Source: Rhodoferax sp.
Lineage (GTDB): Bacteria; Pseudomonadota; Gammaproteobacteria; Burkholderiales; Burkholderiaceae_C
Length of the DNA: 60,390 nt
Assembly: GCA_016790475.1 (NCBI GenBank)
Contig: JAEUOX010000043.1
Location: forward strand, 1 to 60,390
Direction: 5' to 3'
Made by a program: the position numbers and the translations under genes. Shown piece after piece: positions 17,689 through 26,604 of this stretch (the stretch's first letter is position 1; every line of letters starts with the position of its first letter). The notes below the pieces were generated by a model, which saw only the letters and a program-made list of their open reading frames with translations, did no database searches and was not told the origin of the DNA.

Positions 17689-17943
17689 TCAGGTCAGGGC
17701 GACACCCAATGTGTCCAGCAAATCGCGCAATTGATCTCCGTCCGCAGCTTCCAGGGAGGCCGCTGAGCCACCCGCGTCAAGCGCCTGGGTCAGCGATGTC
17801 CACGCGTCCTTGGGGCAAAGGACTACTTCTGCAGTGGCTGCACAAAAAAGCGCCACATGGGTTTCTGCGGCATAGGTGATCGCCACCCATTCGCCGCGAT
17901 GCGCCACTGCCAGGGAGTCATTGCCCTGTCGGGATGCCCCCAT
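17689..17943 (-). CDS. PqqD-like protein of the HprK-related cassette
   Basis: A small protein of 84 residues that fits the PqqD-like fold: a beta hairpin region (WVAITYAAETHVALFCAATAEVVLC) followed by helices ending LRDLLDTLGVALT. PqqD-type domains bind precursor peptides and present them to modifying enzymes. Sequence similarity to true PqqD is low; the assignment leans on length, secondary-structure pattern and position between the kinase and the exported protein. It starts at ATG 17943, six bases below the exported-protein stop, and ends 45 bases above the kinase start, so the genes are co-transcribed. Confidence 0.6.
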   Translation of the reverse strand: MGASRQGNDSLAVAHRGEWVAITYAAETHVALFCAATAEVVLCPKDAWTSLTQALDAGGSAASLEAADGDQLRDLLDTLGVALT

Positions 17944-17949
17944 GTCCGA

Positions 17950-18603
17950 TCAGTTCCAGGTCTGCTTGAGGAACCCGATCAGATTGTTGATCTGCAGTTC
18001 ACCGGTCTGAATCTTGATGACTTCTTCCGCGGTCAGCGCGTAGTTGGTGACGGCCAGTGCGTTGAGGTAGGCCGCACAAAGAAACCAGTTCATGTTGCCG
18101 GCAGAGTTTCCACTCTCGTCAATCAGGATTCTGCTGAAGCTGCGCCCTTCGTTGCTACCGGTAAAGATCTCATTGAACTTCGTGCCGGTAGCCCAACGGG
18201 GGTCGGTCCACGCAATGCCGCTCCAGGACAGGTTGGGCTGGCTGGTGTAGTTGGAAAAGGGCACGACGGTCGGTGCCGGCCATGCAATGGACTGAAATGT
18301 TTGTCCGTTCTTGTTGGGGCGCCAGTAGCCAGGTGACCTGCCCAGCGAATTCCTGCCGACGGCATGCGACATGGCGGCACACATGCGACCGTCCGGAGAC
18401 AGCGACGCCCAGGCCATCGGCGAAAGTCCTCCCACGGCCAACTCGGAGCAGATGGGTGCCGCCATTGCCGAGCGGCCACTCACGGCCAGCATCACCGGCG
18501 CAGCGGACAGGCCGGCACGCAGCAGATGCCGCCGCCCGATGCCAGTCCTCCCCGGCGCAGGGGCCTCGTCCTGGGTGCTTTGGGTATCTGGATTTGTCGA
18601 CAT
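17950..18603 (-). CDS. Exported protein with twin-arginine-type signal and SPGYW motif, function unknown
   Basis: A 217-residue protein heading the cassette. An N-terminal polar stretch of 23 residues leads to GRRHLLRAG (24-25 are the arginine pair), a hydrophobic core and a likely cleavage site after SAMA (48), so Tat or Sec export is probable. The mature part of about 169 residues is rich in Trp, Ser and Asn, has three cysteines, and contains SPGYW at 90-94; a similar GYW element recurs in assorted exported bacterial proteins. No enzymatic motif is recognised. Being first in an operon with a kinase, a peptide-binding PqqD-like protein and a nucleotidyltransferase makes it the obvious candidate substrate, which is inference. 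Confidence 0.75.
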   Translation of the reverse strand: MSTNPDTQSTQDEAPAPGRTGIGRRHLLRAGLSAAPVMLAVSGRSAMAAPICSELAVGGLSPMAWASLSPDGRMCAAMSHAVGRNSLGRSPGYWRPNKNGQTFQSIAWPAPTVVPFSNYTSQPNLSWSGIAWTDPRWATGTKFNEIFTGSNEGRSFSRILIDESGNSAGNMNWFLCAAYLNALAVTNYALTAEEVIKIQTGELQINNLIGFLKQTWN

Positions 18604-18932
18604 AGTAATTACCTGGCTAAAGGACTGGACCGAGGAAGGCGCCGGATGCGCCCCGATCGACGTCAGCGTTCAGTATGCACGTTGACCACGAACCTCCACT
18701 GTCTACCCGTACTGCTGGGCACGAAGCAAGATCCAGGCCATCAGGAAGACGCTTTCTAAGCCTTTGATTTTCCATCAGAAAGACCCATGCCCTGGACGCT
18801 GGCGGCAGGTCCACGAACAATTCTGTAAAGCCTGCCGACAGGCTGACAGCAGGACGCCCGGTACCCCATCGCACGAACCGGCACAGGCTCACCGAGAACA
18901 CTCTGGCCCACATCGCTCACGCACTCCCGGCT
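18604..18932. other. Intergenic region upstream of the HprK-related cassette
   Basis: About 330 bases between the first cassette gene and the tRNA gene. It must hold the cassette promoter (minus strand), but no clear -35/-10 pair is seen. The open frames here show no codon bias or recognisable domain. The only distinct structure is the hairpin at 18829-18844, listed separately. Confidence 0.5.
18829..18844. repeat. Inverted repeat AGCCTG-CCGA-CAGGCT
   Basis: Perfect 6-bp stem with a 4-base loop. On the minus strand it lies 89 bases downstream of the tRNA 3' end and is followed by TTTACAG, so it could be a weak terminator. The GCCTG-N4-CAGGC core recurs at 34127-34140 and 49448-49461. Confidence 0.55.
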
Positions 18933-19009
18933 TGGTAGGGCGTGTTGGACTTGAACCAACGACCAAAGGATTATGAGTCCTCTGCTCTGACCAACTGAGC
19001 TAACGCCCC
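18933..19009 (-). tRNA. tRNA with anticodon CAT (Met elongator or Ile2)
   Basis: A 77-base tRNA on the minus strand with encoded CCA. The anticodon loop is CTCATAA. The D arm TTAGCTCAGTTGG and the T arm GGTTCAAGTCC are regular. The acceptor stem GGGGCGT/ACGCCCT pairs except that the first pair is G-U. CAT may be elongator Met or, if its cytidine is lysidinylated by TilS, Ile2; the anticodon-stem sequence GACTCATAATC resembles both groups, so identity is left open. Confidence 0.92.
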
Positions 19010-19033
19010 GACCGCGCGGGCATTGTACGGGCG

Positions 19034-20038
19034 CTACTTCTGGTGACTGAGGGCGTTGCTGACCAGCTTGGAGGTGATGTCGACGATCTGGATCATCCGG
19101 TCATAGGCCATGCGCGTCGGCCCGATGACGCCCAGCGTACCGACGATCTGGCCATCCACCTCGTAGGGCGCGCTGACGATCGACAGATCCTCAAAGGGCA
19201 CGACCTGGCTCTCGCCACCAATGAAGATGCGCACGCCCTCCGCCTGCCCCGCCACATCCAGCAGCCGCATCAGCTGCGCCTTCTGCTCGAACAGCTCGAA
19301 GGCCCGGCGGAGTTGTCCCATGTCGCTGGAAAAATCGGAAAGGGCCAGCAGGTTCCGCTCGCCGGAGATCACCACGCCGTCGCGCTCCTCGGCAATCGCA
19401 TCGGAATTGACCTTCACCGCCGCCTGCATCAGGGTGGCGATCTCCGACTGGAGTGACTCGACCTCACGCTGCAGACGCTCGCGGACTTCCTCGATGGCCA
19501 TGCCCACATAGTGCGCGTTGAGGAAGTTGGCCGCCTCCACCAGTTGGGATTGGGAGTAATCCTGCTCCGTATGGATGACGCGGTTCTGCACATCGCCATC
19601 GGGCGATACGATGATCACGAGCAGCCGGCGCTCCGACAGGCGCAGGAACTCGATGTGACGAAAGACGGAACTCCGGCGCGGCGCCAGCACGACGCCGACA
19701 AATTGCGAAAGGCTCGACAGCAGATGGGCTGCGTTGGATATGACCCGTTGGGGTTGGTCTGGGGCCAGCCGTTGGCCGGTGAATTCCCCTTTGGGGACCG
19801 TCAGCATGGTGTCCACGAAGAGCCGGTAACCCCGCGCCGTGGGGATGCGCCCGGCGGACGTGTGCGGGCTGACGATCAGGCCCATTTCCTCCAGATCCGA
19901 CATCACGTTGCGGATGGTGGCCGGAGAAAGCTCCAGCCCGGACGCCCGCGATAGCGTGCGCGACCCCACCGGCTGGCCGTCTGCGATGTAGCGTTCGACC
20001 AGCGCTTTCATGAGCAACTTGGCACGGTCATCAAGCAT
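19034..20038 (-). CDS. hrcA: Heat-inducible transcription repressor HrcA
   Basis: A 334-residue HrcA repressor, which binds CIRCE elements in front of groE/dnaK-type operons and is reset by GroEL. The N-terminal winged helix ([23 protein letters not shown], then [17 protein letters not shown] and [12 protein letters not shown]) is highly conserved, followed by the GAF-like domain and the [14 protein letters not shown] and [13 protein letters not shown] segments. It is divergent from nadK across 28 bases. No CIRCE palindrome (TTAGCACTC-N9-GAGTGCTAA) is visible here, so autoregulation by that element is not supported. Confidence 0.95.
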   Translation of the reverse strand: MLDDRAKLLMKALVERYIADGQPVGSRTLSRASGLELSPATIRNVMSDLEEMGLIVSPHTSAGRIPTARGYRLFVDTMLTVPKGEFTGQRLAPDQPQRVISNAAHLLSSLSQFVGVVLAPRRSSVFRHIEFLRLSERRLLVIIVSPDGDVQNRVIHTEQDYSQSQLVEAANFLNAHYVGMAIEEVRERLQREVESLQSEIATLMQAAVKVNSDAIAEERDGVVISGERNLLALSDFSSDMGQLRRAFELFEQKAQLMRLLDVAGQAEGVRIFIGGESQVVPFEDLSIVSAPYEVDGQIVGTLGVIGPTRMAYDRMIQIVDITSKLVSNALSHQK

Positions 20039-20066
20039 GATTTCATTTTAGTGATGTAATTTATCG

Positions 20067-20963
20067 ATGCGCTCAAAATTCCGTCACGTCGCGCTGATCG
20101 GCAAGTACCAGGCCATCGCGTCCGGCAGCCAGGGCGCGTCGTCGCGCCGGGCGATGGAAGATGTGGCCCATTTCCTCCATGCACAAGGCTGCGAGGTGGT
20201 GTTCGAGAGCCAGACGGCTGCCAACATGGGCATCACCGGCTACACGTCGCTGGACGTGGCCCAGATCGGTGACCAGTGCGACCTCGGTCTGGTGGTCGGC
20301 GGGGACGGCACGATGCTGGGCATCGGCCGGCAACTGGCGCGCTACGGCGTCCCGCTGATCGGCATCAACCAGGGTCGCCTCGGGTTCATCACCGACATTC
20401 CGTTTGAAGGCTTTCAGGCCACGCTGTTGCCGATGCTCGCAGGCGCCTACGAGGAAGACCACCGCAGCCTGATGCAGGCCCGCGTGCTGCGCGACGGCCA
20501 CAGCGTGTTCGATGCCCTGGCCATGAACGATGTCGTCGTCAATCGCGGCGCCACGTCGGGCATGGTGGAACTCCGGGTCGAGGTGGACGGGCACTTTGTG
20601 GCCAACCAGCGGGCGGACGGCCTGATCATTGCGACACCGACCGGATCCACCGCATACGCCTTGTCTGCCGGCGGCCCGATGCTGCACCCGTCGATTCCGG
20701 GCTGGCTGCTGGTGCCGATCGCACCGCACACGCTGTCCAACCGGCCGATCGTGTTGGCGGATGCCACCGAGATCGCGATCGAGATCGTGGCGGGCCGGGA
20801 TGCCAGCGCGAACTTCGACATGCAATCCCTGGCGACTCTGCTGCACGGGGACCGCATCGTCGTCTCGCGGTCGCAGTTCCGGGCGAGATTCCTGCACCCC
20901 AAGGGCTGGAGCTACTTCGACACGCTGCGGCGAAAGCTGCACTGGAACGAAGGGGTGGCCTGA
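20067..20963 (+). CDS. nadK: NAD kinase
   Basis: ATP-NAD kinase of 298 residues making NADP. The GGDGT motif is at 78-82, preceded by [19 protein letters not shown], the NDVVV segment, and [16 protein letters not shown] complete the active site and NAD site. Length is normal. recN starts two bases after its stop, so nadK-recN is an operon; the same order is widespread in betaproteobacteria. Confidence 0.95.
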   Translation: MRSKFRHVALIGKYQAIASGSQGASSRRAMEDVAHFLHAQGCEVVFESQTAANMGITGYTSLDVAQIGDQCDLGLVVGGDGTMLGIGRQLARYGVPLIGINQGRLGFITDIPFEGFQATLLPMLAGAYEEDHRSLMQARVLRDGHSVFDALAMNDVVVNRGATSGMVELRVEVDGHFVANQRADGLIIATPTGSTAYALSAGGPMLHPSIPGWLLVPIAPHTLSNRPIVLADATEIAIEIVAGRDASANFDMQSLATLLHGDRIVVSRSQFRARFLHPKGWSYFDTLRRKLHWNEGVA

Positions 20964-20965
20964 CC

Positions 20966-22615
20966 ATGGCCCTGCGCCGCATCGTTCTGCGCGACTTTGT
21001 CATCGTCGAGGAACTGGACCTCGACCTGGCAGAGGGATTCACGGTGCTGACCGGCGAAACGGGGGCCGGCAAGTCCATCCTGATCGACGCCGTGCAACTC
21101 GTCACCGGTGCCCGTGCCGACGCGTCAATGGTCCGCGAGGGCGCTGCCCGCGCCGAGGTAACGGCGGAATTCGACGCCCCCAAGGGCATGCAGGACTGGC
21201 TGGATGCCGGCGGTTTCGAGCCCGGCGAACTGCTGTTCCTCCGCAGGATGGTGGACCGCCAGGGCAAGAGCCGCGGCTGGATCAACGGCAGTCCGGCCAC
21301 GGCAACCCAGATGCGGGCGGTCGGCGAGCAGTTGCTGGACATTCACGGCCAGCATGCCTGGCAGACCTTGACCCGGCCGGATTCCGTCCGTGCGCTGCTG
21401 GATGCCTATGCCGAACTGGACCTGACTGCGCTGTCCCAGCGCTGGCAGGAATGGCGCCAGGCCGACAAGACGCTCCAGGAAGCCCTGGCCGCGCAGGACA
21501 GCCTGCAACGTGAACGGGACCGACTCACCTGGCAGATCGGCGAGGTGGCGGCGCTGGGGCCGCAAGCCGGTGAATGGGACGAACTCCAGACCGACCATGG
21601 CCGGCTGTCGCATGCGCAGGCCCTGATGGATGCGGCCCAGGCAGCGACCGCTGACCTGCAGGATCGTGACGGCAGTGCCGTCGACTCCCTGAACCGGGCC
21701 ATCCACCTGCTGCGCCAGCAGCAGCATCTGGAGCCCGCTTTCGTCCCGCTCGTGGAGGTCCTTTCGTCGGCTATCGCCGAAGTGGAAGACACCGCGCATG
21801 GCCTGCGCGCCTATCTGCGACGGACCGACCTGGATCCGCAGCGCCTGGCCAAGCTGGACGAGCGCCTGGCGCAGTGGATGGCCCTGGCCCGCCGCTTCAA
21901 GCGTGCACCGGAAGAGCTGCCCGGCTTGCTGACCGGATGGCAAGCGGAGTTGCAGAAGCTGGATGCGGCGTCGGACCTGCCGGCACTCGAGCAGGCCGCG
22001 GCAGCCGCCCAATCCGCATTCACCCGCGAAGCCACCACCATCTCACGGCAGCGTGCCCGGACGGCACCGAAACTCGCCGCTGCGATCACGGCCGCGATGC
22101 AGAACCTGGGCATGGAGGGCGGGCGCTTCGAGGTCGCACTGGCCCCGCGCGCAGCCCCGATGCAGGATGGCCTGGAGGATGTCCATTTCCTCGTCGCCGG
22201 CCACGCCGGGAGCACGCCGCGGCCCGTCGGCAAGGTGGCGTCCGGCGGGGAACTCTCCCGGATCGCGCTGGCCATCGCCGTGACAACCAGCGAACTGGGC
22301 GCCGCGCAGACCCTGATCTTCGACGAGGTGGACAGTGGCGTCGGAGGCTCTGTCGCGCAGGCCGTGGGCCGGCTGATGCGGCAACTGGGCCGGGATCGCC
22401 AGGTGCTCGCCGTGACCCACCTCGCGCAGGTCGCGGTGTGTGCCGACCACCACCTGGTCGTCGCCAAGCGCCTGCAGCGGGACACCACGCTGAGCTCCGT
22501 GACCGCCGCCACCGGCGAAGCCCGTGTGTCCGAGATCGCGCGCATGCTGGGCGGTGAACGCATCCTGGCATCGACGCTGGCCCATGCGCGTGAGCTGCTG
22601 CAGACCCCACCCTGA
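20966..22615 (+). CDS. recN: DNA repair protein RecN
   Basis: SMC-like ATPase of 549 residues used in double-strand break repair. The Walker A motif GETGAGKS is at 30-37, the ABC-type signature is ASGGELSRIALA, and Walker B is TLIFDEVDSGVGG; between them are two long helical arms forming the coiled coil. The D-loop and H-loop (VLAVTHLAQVA) are present. It follows nadK by two bases and precedes rapZ by 18 bases. Confidence 0.95.
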   Translation: MALRRIVLRDFVIVEELDLDLAEGFTVLTGETGAGKSILIDAVQLVTGARADASMVREGAARAEVTAEFDAPKGMQDWLDAGGFEPGELLFLRRMVDRQGKSRGWINGSPATATQMRAVGEQLLDIHGQHAWQTLTRPDSVRALLDAYAELDLTALSQRWQEWRQADKTLQEALAAQDSLQRERDRLTWQIGEVAALGPQAGEWDELQTDHGRLSHAQALMDAAQAATADLQDRDGSAVDSLNRAIHLLRQQQHLEPAFVPLVEVLSSAIAEVEDTAHGLRAYLRRTDLDPQRLAKLDERLAQWMALARRFKRAPEELPGLLTGWQAELQKLDAASDLPALEQAAAAAQSAFTREATTISRQRARTAPKLAAAITAAMQNLGMEGGRFEVALAPRAAPMQDGLEDVHFLVAGHAGSTPRPVGKVASGGELSRIALAIAVTTSELGAAQTLIFDEVDSGVGGSVAQAVGRLMRQLGRDRQVLAVTHLAQVAVCADHHLVVAKRLQRDTTLSSVTAATGEARVSEIARMLGGERILASTLAHARELLQTPP

Positions 22616-22633
22616 CCCTCTACCCGTGAACCG

Positions 22634-23551
22634 ATGGACCTGGAACTGATCCTCATCACCGGCATGTCCGGATCCGGCAAATCCGTGGCGCTGCATGCAC
22701 TGGAGGATGCCGGTTTCTACTGCGTGGACAACCTGCCGCCGGAGTTGCTGCTCCCGTTTGTCCAATTGATCCAGAAGCGGCGGGCCACGCGCGTCGCCAT
22801 CGCCATGGATGTGCGCAGTGCCGCCGCGCTGCCGCAGGTTCCCGAACGCCTGCGGGCCTTGCGCGGGCTTGGTGTCGGAATCAAGTCGATCTTCTTGGAT
22901 TCCAACACCGACACGCTGGTGCGTCGCTACTCGGAGTCACGCCGCAAGCACCCGCTGTCCCAGCCGGAAAACGACACCGGCCTGACGGAACAGCGGCCGG
23001 CGCTGGTCGAGGCGATCGAACTGGAACGCGAACTGCTGGCGGACCTGCGCGAGCACGCCCAGGTCGTCGACACCAGCCTGATCCGGCCCTCCCAGCTGCA
23101 ACGCTACGTGCGTTCGCTGATCGAGCTGCCCGGCGGGCAACTGACGCTGGTGTTCGAGTCCTTCGCATTCAAGCGCGGCATCCCGACCGACGCGGACTAT
23201 GTGTTCGATGCGCGCATGCTGCCCAACCCGCATTACGAGCCGGAACTCAAGGCCCTGACCGGGCGCGACGAACCCGTCGTCGCCTTCTTCCAGCAGCATG
23301 ACGAGGTCCGCAAGCTGATGCTGCACATCGCCCAGTTCCTGGACACCTGGCTGGCCTCGCTGTCCAACGACAACCGCAGCTACGTCACCGTGGCGATCGG
23401 CTGCACCGGCGGCCAGCATCGCTCGGTCTACCTGGTGGAGGAACTCACCCGGCTGTTTGCGGATCGGTGGACCACGCTGTGCCGGCACCGGGAACTGGAC
23501 GCGACGCCGGGCCGCTACCCGTCGACATCCTTCGGCTGGCTGCAAGCCTGA
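22634..23551 (+). CDS. rapZ: RNase adapter protein RapZ
   Basis: A 305-residue RapZ (YvcJ/YhbJ) protein. Walker A GMSGSGKS is at 10-17, followed by DNLPPELL; the C-terminal RNA-binding half has [21 protein letters not shown] and [15 protein letters not shown]. In E. coli RapZ guides RNase E to the GlmZ small RNA and so controls glucosamine-6-phosphate synthesis. In many Burkholderiales hprK lies directly upstream; here recN does. Its last 37 bases overlap the 3' end of the convergent mutY. Confidence 0.95.
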   Translation: MDLELILITGMSGSGKSVALHALEDAGFYCVDNLPPELLLPFVQLIQKRRATRVAIAMDVRSAAALPQVPERLRALRGLGVGIKSIFLDSNTDTLVRRYSESRRKHPLSQPENDTGLTEQRPALVEAIELERELLADLREHAQVVDTSLIRPSQLQRYVRSLIELPGGQLTLVFESFAFKRGIPTDADYVFDARMLPNPHYEPELKALTGRDEPVVAFFQQHDEVRKLMLHIAQFLDTWLASLSNDNRSYVTVAIGCTGGQHRSVYLVEELTRLFADRWTTLCRHRELDATPGRYPSTSFGWLQA

Positions 23552-24585
23552 GTCAGCCATTGGCGCACCGGCGCCGGAAGGCCCAGGCCGGGCCACTGTG
23601 CCGCCGTGAACCACTGCCCCGCCATGGGAGGCGCCGCATCGGCTGCCGCGCGGTGGCGCACCACATGCAGGTAGAGATCCTTGTGGGTCAGCACATGCTT
23701 GACGACCGGCAAGTCATCGGCCCGCTCCGGCAACCAGGCCCCCGGGGCGCGCTCCAGCGCCTGGCGATCCGGGAATGCCGGGAAGCTGTACAGGCCGGCC
23801 CAGACACCCGGGGCGGGTCGGCGCTCCAGCCAGGCCGCACCGTCGGGCCGCTGCAGCCACAGCAGCCACTGGGACAGCGCGGTACGCCGCAACTTCCGGG
23901 AGCGTACCGGGTAGCGCTCCGGCGCCCCGACGGCACGTGCCCTGCAATCGGCCGCGACCGGACATTGCTCGCAGGCCGGCGCCTTGGGCAGGCATACCGT
24001 TGCCCCCAGATCCATCATGCCCTGCGTATAGCGTGGCATCGCCGGACTCTGGCCCTCCGACGGCAACAGCGATTCAGCCAGCGACCAGAGCTCGCGCTCA
24101 CTGCGTGCCGATGCGAGGTCACCGTCAAAGCCCAGCACCCGGGTCAGCACCCTGCGCACATTCGCATCCAGGATCGCGACCCGTTCGCCGAAGCACAGCG
24201 ACGTGATGGCGGCCGCGGTGGAGCGGCCAATGCCCGGCAGTGTCTGCAGCAGTTCGGCACGCTCCGGAAAACGGCCTCCATGCCGGGATACCACCTCCTT
24301 GGCGCAGCGGTGCAGATTGCGGGCCCGGCTGTAATAGCCCAGACCGCTCCACAAACCCAGCACCTGGTCCTCCGAGGCTGCGGCGAGTGCGGCAACCGTG
24401 GGTAGCTCCGCAACGAAACGTGCGAAGTAGGCACGCACGGTAGCCACCTGCGTCTGCTGCAGCATCACCTCCGAGAGCCAGACCCGGTAGGGGTCCCGGG
24501 TGTTCTGCCAAGGAAGATCATGGCGCCCCGCCCGGGCATGCCACGCAATGACGCGGCCGGCGAAGCTGCGATCCGGACTGTCCAA
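23515..24585 (-). CDS. mutY: A/G-specific adenine glycosylase MutY
   Basis: A 356-residue adenine glycosylase that removes A opposite 8-oxoguanine. Catalytic E39 (SEVMLQQTQ), the helix-hairpin-helix [12 protein letters not shown], the catalytic D140 in [10 protein letters not shown] and the iron-sulfur cysteines C-x6-C-x2-C-x5-C ([18 protein letters not shown]) are all present; a NUDIX-like C-terminal domain follows. The only plausible start is TTG at 24585, six bases after the stop of the dynamin-like gene. It is one half of the GO repair system whose other half, mutM, is two genes upstream on the same strand. Confidence 0.94.
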   Translation of the reverse strand: MDSPDRSFAGRVIAWHARAGRHDLPWQNTRDPYRVWLSEVMLQQTQVATVRAYFARFVAELPTVAALAAASEDQVLGLWSGLGYYSRARNLHRCAKEVVSRHGGRFPERAELLQTLPGIGRSTAAAITSLCFGERVAILDANVRRVLTRVLGFDGDLASARSERELWSLAESLLPSEGQSPAMPRYTQGMMDLGATVCLPKAPACEQCPVAADCRARAVGAPERYPVRSRKLRRTALSQWLLWLQRPDGAAWLERRPAPGVWAGLYSFPAFPDRQALERAPGAWLPERADDLPVVKHVLTHKDLYLHVVRHRAAADAAPPMAGQWFTAAQWPGLGLPAPVRQWLTQACSQPKDVDG

Positions 24586-24590
24586 TCCGC

Positions 24591-26552
24591 TCAGGCGCCG
24601 GCGACTGCGGCCGCCGCTTCCTCGCGGGGCGCCTGCCGCACACGCATCAGGTACTCCGTCAGCTCGTCGAGCTTGCTTTCGAGCTCGTTGAGCGTGGATT
24701 CCTGGCCTTCGATCTCCGCAATCCGGTCATTCAAGCCGCCCGTGGCCTGCTGGATGCGGTCGATGGCCTCGATGCGCCGGCCGAAGTTGCGCCTGCGCTC
24801 GCGCAGCTGGGCATCCAGCTGCGCCGCCGCGGTCTTGCTCCAAAGCTCCACATCCGCCAGCGCCGCTTCATGGATCGTGCGCAGCCGCGTCGCCAGCGCC
24901 CGCACCAGGCGATCGGAGAAGTCCGCCTGCGCCAGCCGGAAGGCGTTCGTGACGCCCAGGTACTGCACATGGCCCCGCTCCACCGCATCCAGATCGCTCA
25001 GGTGCGTCGTGAAGTCCGGCTGGGCAGGCGCCTGCAGCGAGAAGCCGTGCTCGCCGTTGAGCTGGCGGAAGGTCGCGGCCAGCATCGTGTGGATCTCGGT
25101 GCAAAGACCCTGCACCCGCTTGAACACCGCCCGCAGGCGCTCGAAGGTTTCCGCGTAGGGCTTCTTGATGCCGATCTTGAAGCCCTTTTGCTGCAGGGCC
25201 GTATTCAGCTGCGCCATCTCGGCCTTCAGGGCCGCACCACTGAGGCTGTCAAAGACCTCGCGCAGCAGCTTCAGGTGGACCGAGCGCACCGCATGGATCT
25301 TGGCCCCGCTGAGATCGAACTCCGCCTGCTCCTGCGTGATGCGCGTGCGCATGTGCTTGATGACCGACGCATTCTTGCCTTGCAGGCCCTTGAGCTCGCT
25401 CATCTGTTCGGTCAGATCCCGGCGACGGATATGGATCACCCGCCCGCTCTCCTGGCGCAGGCTGCCGATACCGGACGCCACGACGGCCCCCAGGATCTTC
25501 TGCCGCTGCCCCATGATGCCCTGACCCAGCGCCCGCTCCAGGTCCGGCAGGCAGCTGGCGGCCAGCAGCTTGGGGTCGTCGGTGACCTTGGCCACCAGAC
25601 CCTTCTGGGCCGACACCGGGATCACGTTGGCGCGCGGGATGCCCAGGATCTCGGCCGTGGATGCACACTGCCGCTCGATCTGGGCATGCACCTGCGCCGA
25701 TGAGCTGAGTGCGTCCCACAGCGTATCGATCTTGTTGAGCACCACCAGGCGCACATCGGACTGGTCCGAATCCACGATCAGGTGCTCGCGCCAGATCGAC
25801 AGGTCGGACTTGGTGACACCGGTGTCAGCCCCCAGGATGAAGACGACCGCCTGCGCCTGCGGCAGCAGGCTCACCGTCAGTTCCGGCTCGGCGCCGATCG
25901 CATTGAGGCCCGGCGTGTCCAGGATCACGAGGCCCTGCTTCAGCAGTGGATGCGCGATGTTGATCAGCGCATGGCGCCAGCGCGGCACCTCGACCAGGCC
26001 CTGGGCGTCGACCATCGGGTTGTCATCCGGCGTCTCGCTGTGCCACAGGCCCAGTGCGCGGGCGTCATCCTTCGTGACCTGGCGCGTCTGGGCCACCATT
26101 TCCAGGGCCGCCGCGAGCTGCTGCGGGTCGTTGACGTCCAGATCGACCCGGGTCCACTTCTCGGGCGCCATGCGCCATTCCATCAGGGCCTGGGGCTGCA
26201 GGCGCGTCTCGATCGGCAGCAGGCGCAGACAGGGCGGGACATCCGCGTCGTAGCCCATTTCCGTCGGGCACATCGTCGTGCGTCCGGCGCTGGCAGGCAT
26301 GATCCGGCGGCCATAGCCGGCAAAGAAGATCGCATTGATCAGTTCAGACTTGCCACGCGAGAACTCGCCGACAAAGGCCACCATGACCTTGTCCGCACGG
26401 ACCTGCATCTCCAGGCGTCGCAGCCGCTCCTCGACGCCCGCATCGAGCAGATCGTGGTCTTTCATCCACTCGGCCAGCAACTTCAGGCGCAGCCCGAACT
26501 CGCGACGCCAGGCACCATGCTGATCAAATTGCTCGTTGAAGGATGTGCTCAC
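24591..26552 (-). CDS. Dynamin-like GTPase
   Basis: A 653-residue large GTPase. G1 is GEFSRGKS (62-69), G2 is likely the threonine pair in AGRTTMCPTE (92-93), G3 is DTPG (212-215) and G4 is NKID (273-276), the pattern of bacterial dynamin-like proteins. The rest is long helical sequence suitable for a stalk, including a heptad-rich C-terminal coiled coil (RIEAIDRIQQATGGLNDRI). No obvious paddle or transmembrane segment is seen, so membrane contact is uncertain. GTG 26552 is the start, with GGGG upstream. It lies between mutM and mutY, six bases ahead of mutY, and has its own promoter candidate overlapping the mutM end. Confidence 0.9.
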   Translation of the reverse strand: MSTSFNEQFDQHGAWRREFGLRLKLLAEWMKDHDLLDAGVEERLRRLEMQVRADKVMVAFVGEFSRGKSELINAIFFAGYGRRIMPASAGRTTMCPTEMGYDADVPPCLRLLPIETRLQPQALMEWRMAPEKWTRVDLDVNDPQQLAAALEMVAQTRQVTKDDARALGLWHSETPDDNPMVDAQGLVEVPRWRHALINIAHPLLKQGLVILDTPGLNAIGAEPELTVSLLPQAQAVVFILGADTGVTKSDLSIWREHLIVDSDQSDVRLVVLNKIDTLWDALSSSAQVHAQIERQCASTAEILGIPRANVIPVSAQKGLVAKVTDDPKLLAASCLPDLERALGQGIMGQRQKILGAVVASGIGSLRQESGRVIHIRRRDLTEQMSELKGLQGKNASVIKHMRTRITQEQAEFDLSGAKIHAVRSVHLKLLREVFDSLSGAALKAEMAQLNTALQQKGFKIGIKKPYAETFERLRAVFKRVQGLCTEIHTMLAATFRQLNGEHGFSLQAPAQPDFTTHLSDLDAVERGHVQYLGVTNAFRLAQADFSDRLVRALATRLRTIHEAALADVELWSKTAAAQLDAQLRERRRNFGRRIEAIDRIQQATGGLNDRIAEIEGQESTLNELESKLDELTEYLMRVRQAPREEAAAAVAGA

Positions 26553-26572
26553 GTTTACCCCGCAGTTGATTC

Positions 26573-26604
26573 AATATAGCATCCGACAGCACTTTCGTTG
26601 TCAA
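26573..26604 (-). promoter_or_regulatory. Sigma-70-type promoter for the dynamin-like gene
   Basis: On the minus strand a perfect TTGACA (26599-26604) precedes GCTATA (26575-26580) by 18 bases; TATATT (26573-26578), with a TGC extension, is an alternative at 20 bases. The -35 overlaps the mutM stop codon. Expression would run into mutY. Confidence 0.6.

Noticed and set aside
18617-18913. Possible 98-residue gene upstream of the cassette
   Set aside because: No ribosome site, no domain and no recognisable codon preference; treated as intergenic.
20039-20066. CIRCE operator in the hrcA/nadK gap
   Set aside because: The 28-base gap is AT-rich but contains no TTAGCACTC-type inverted repeat.
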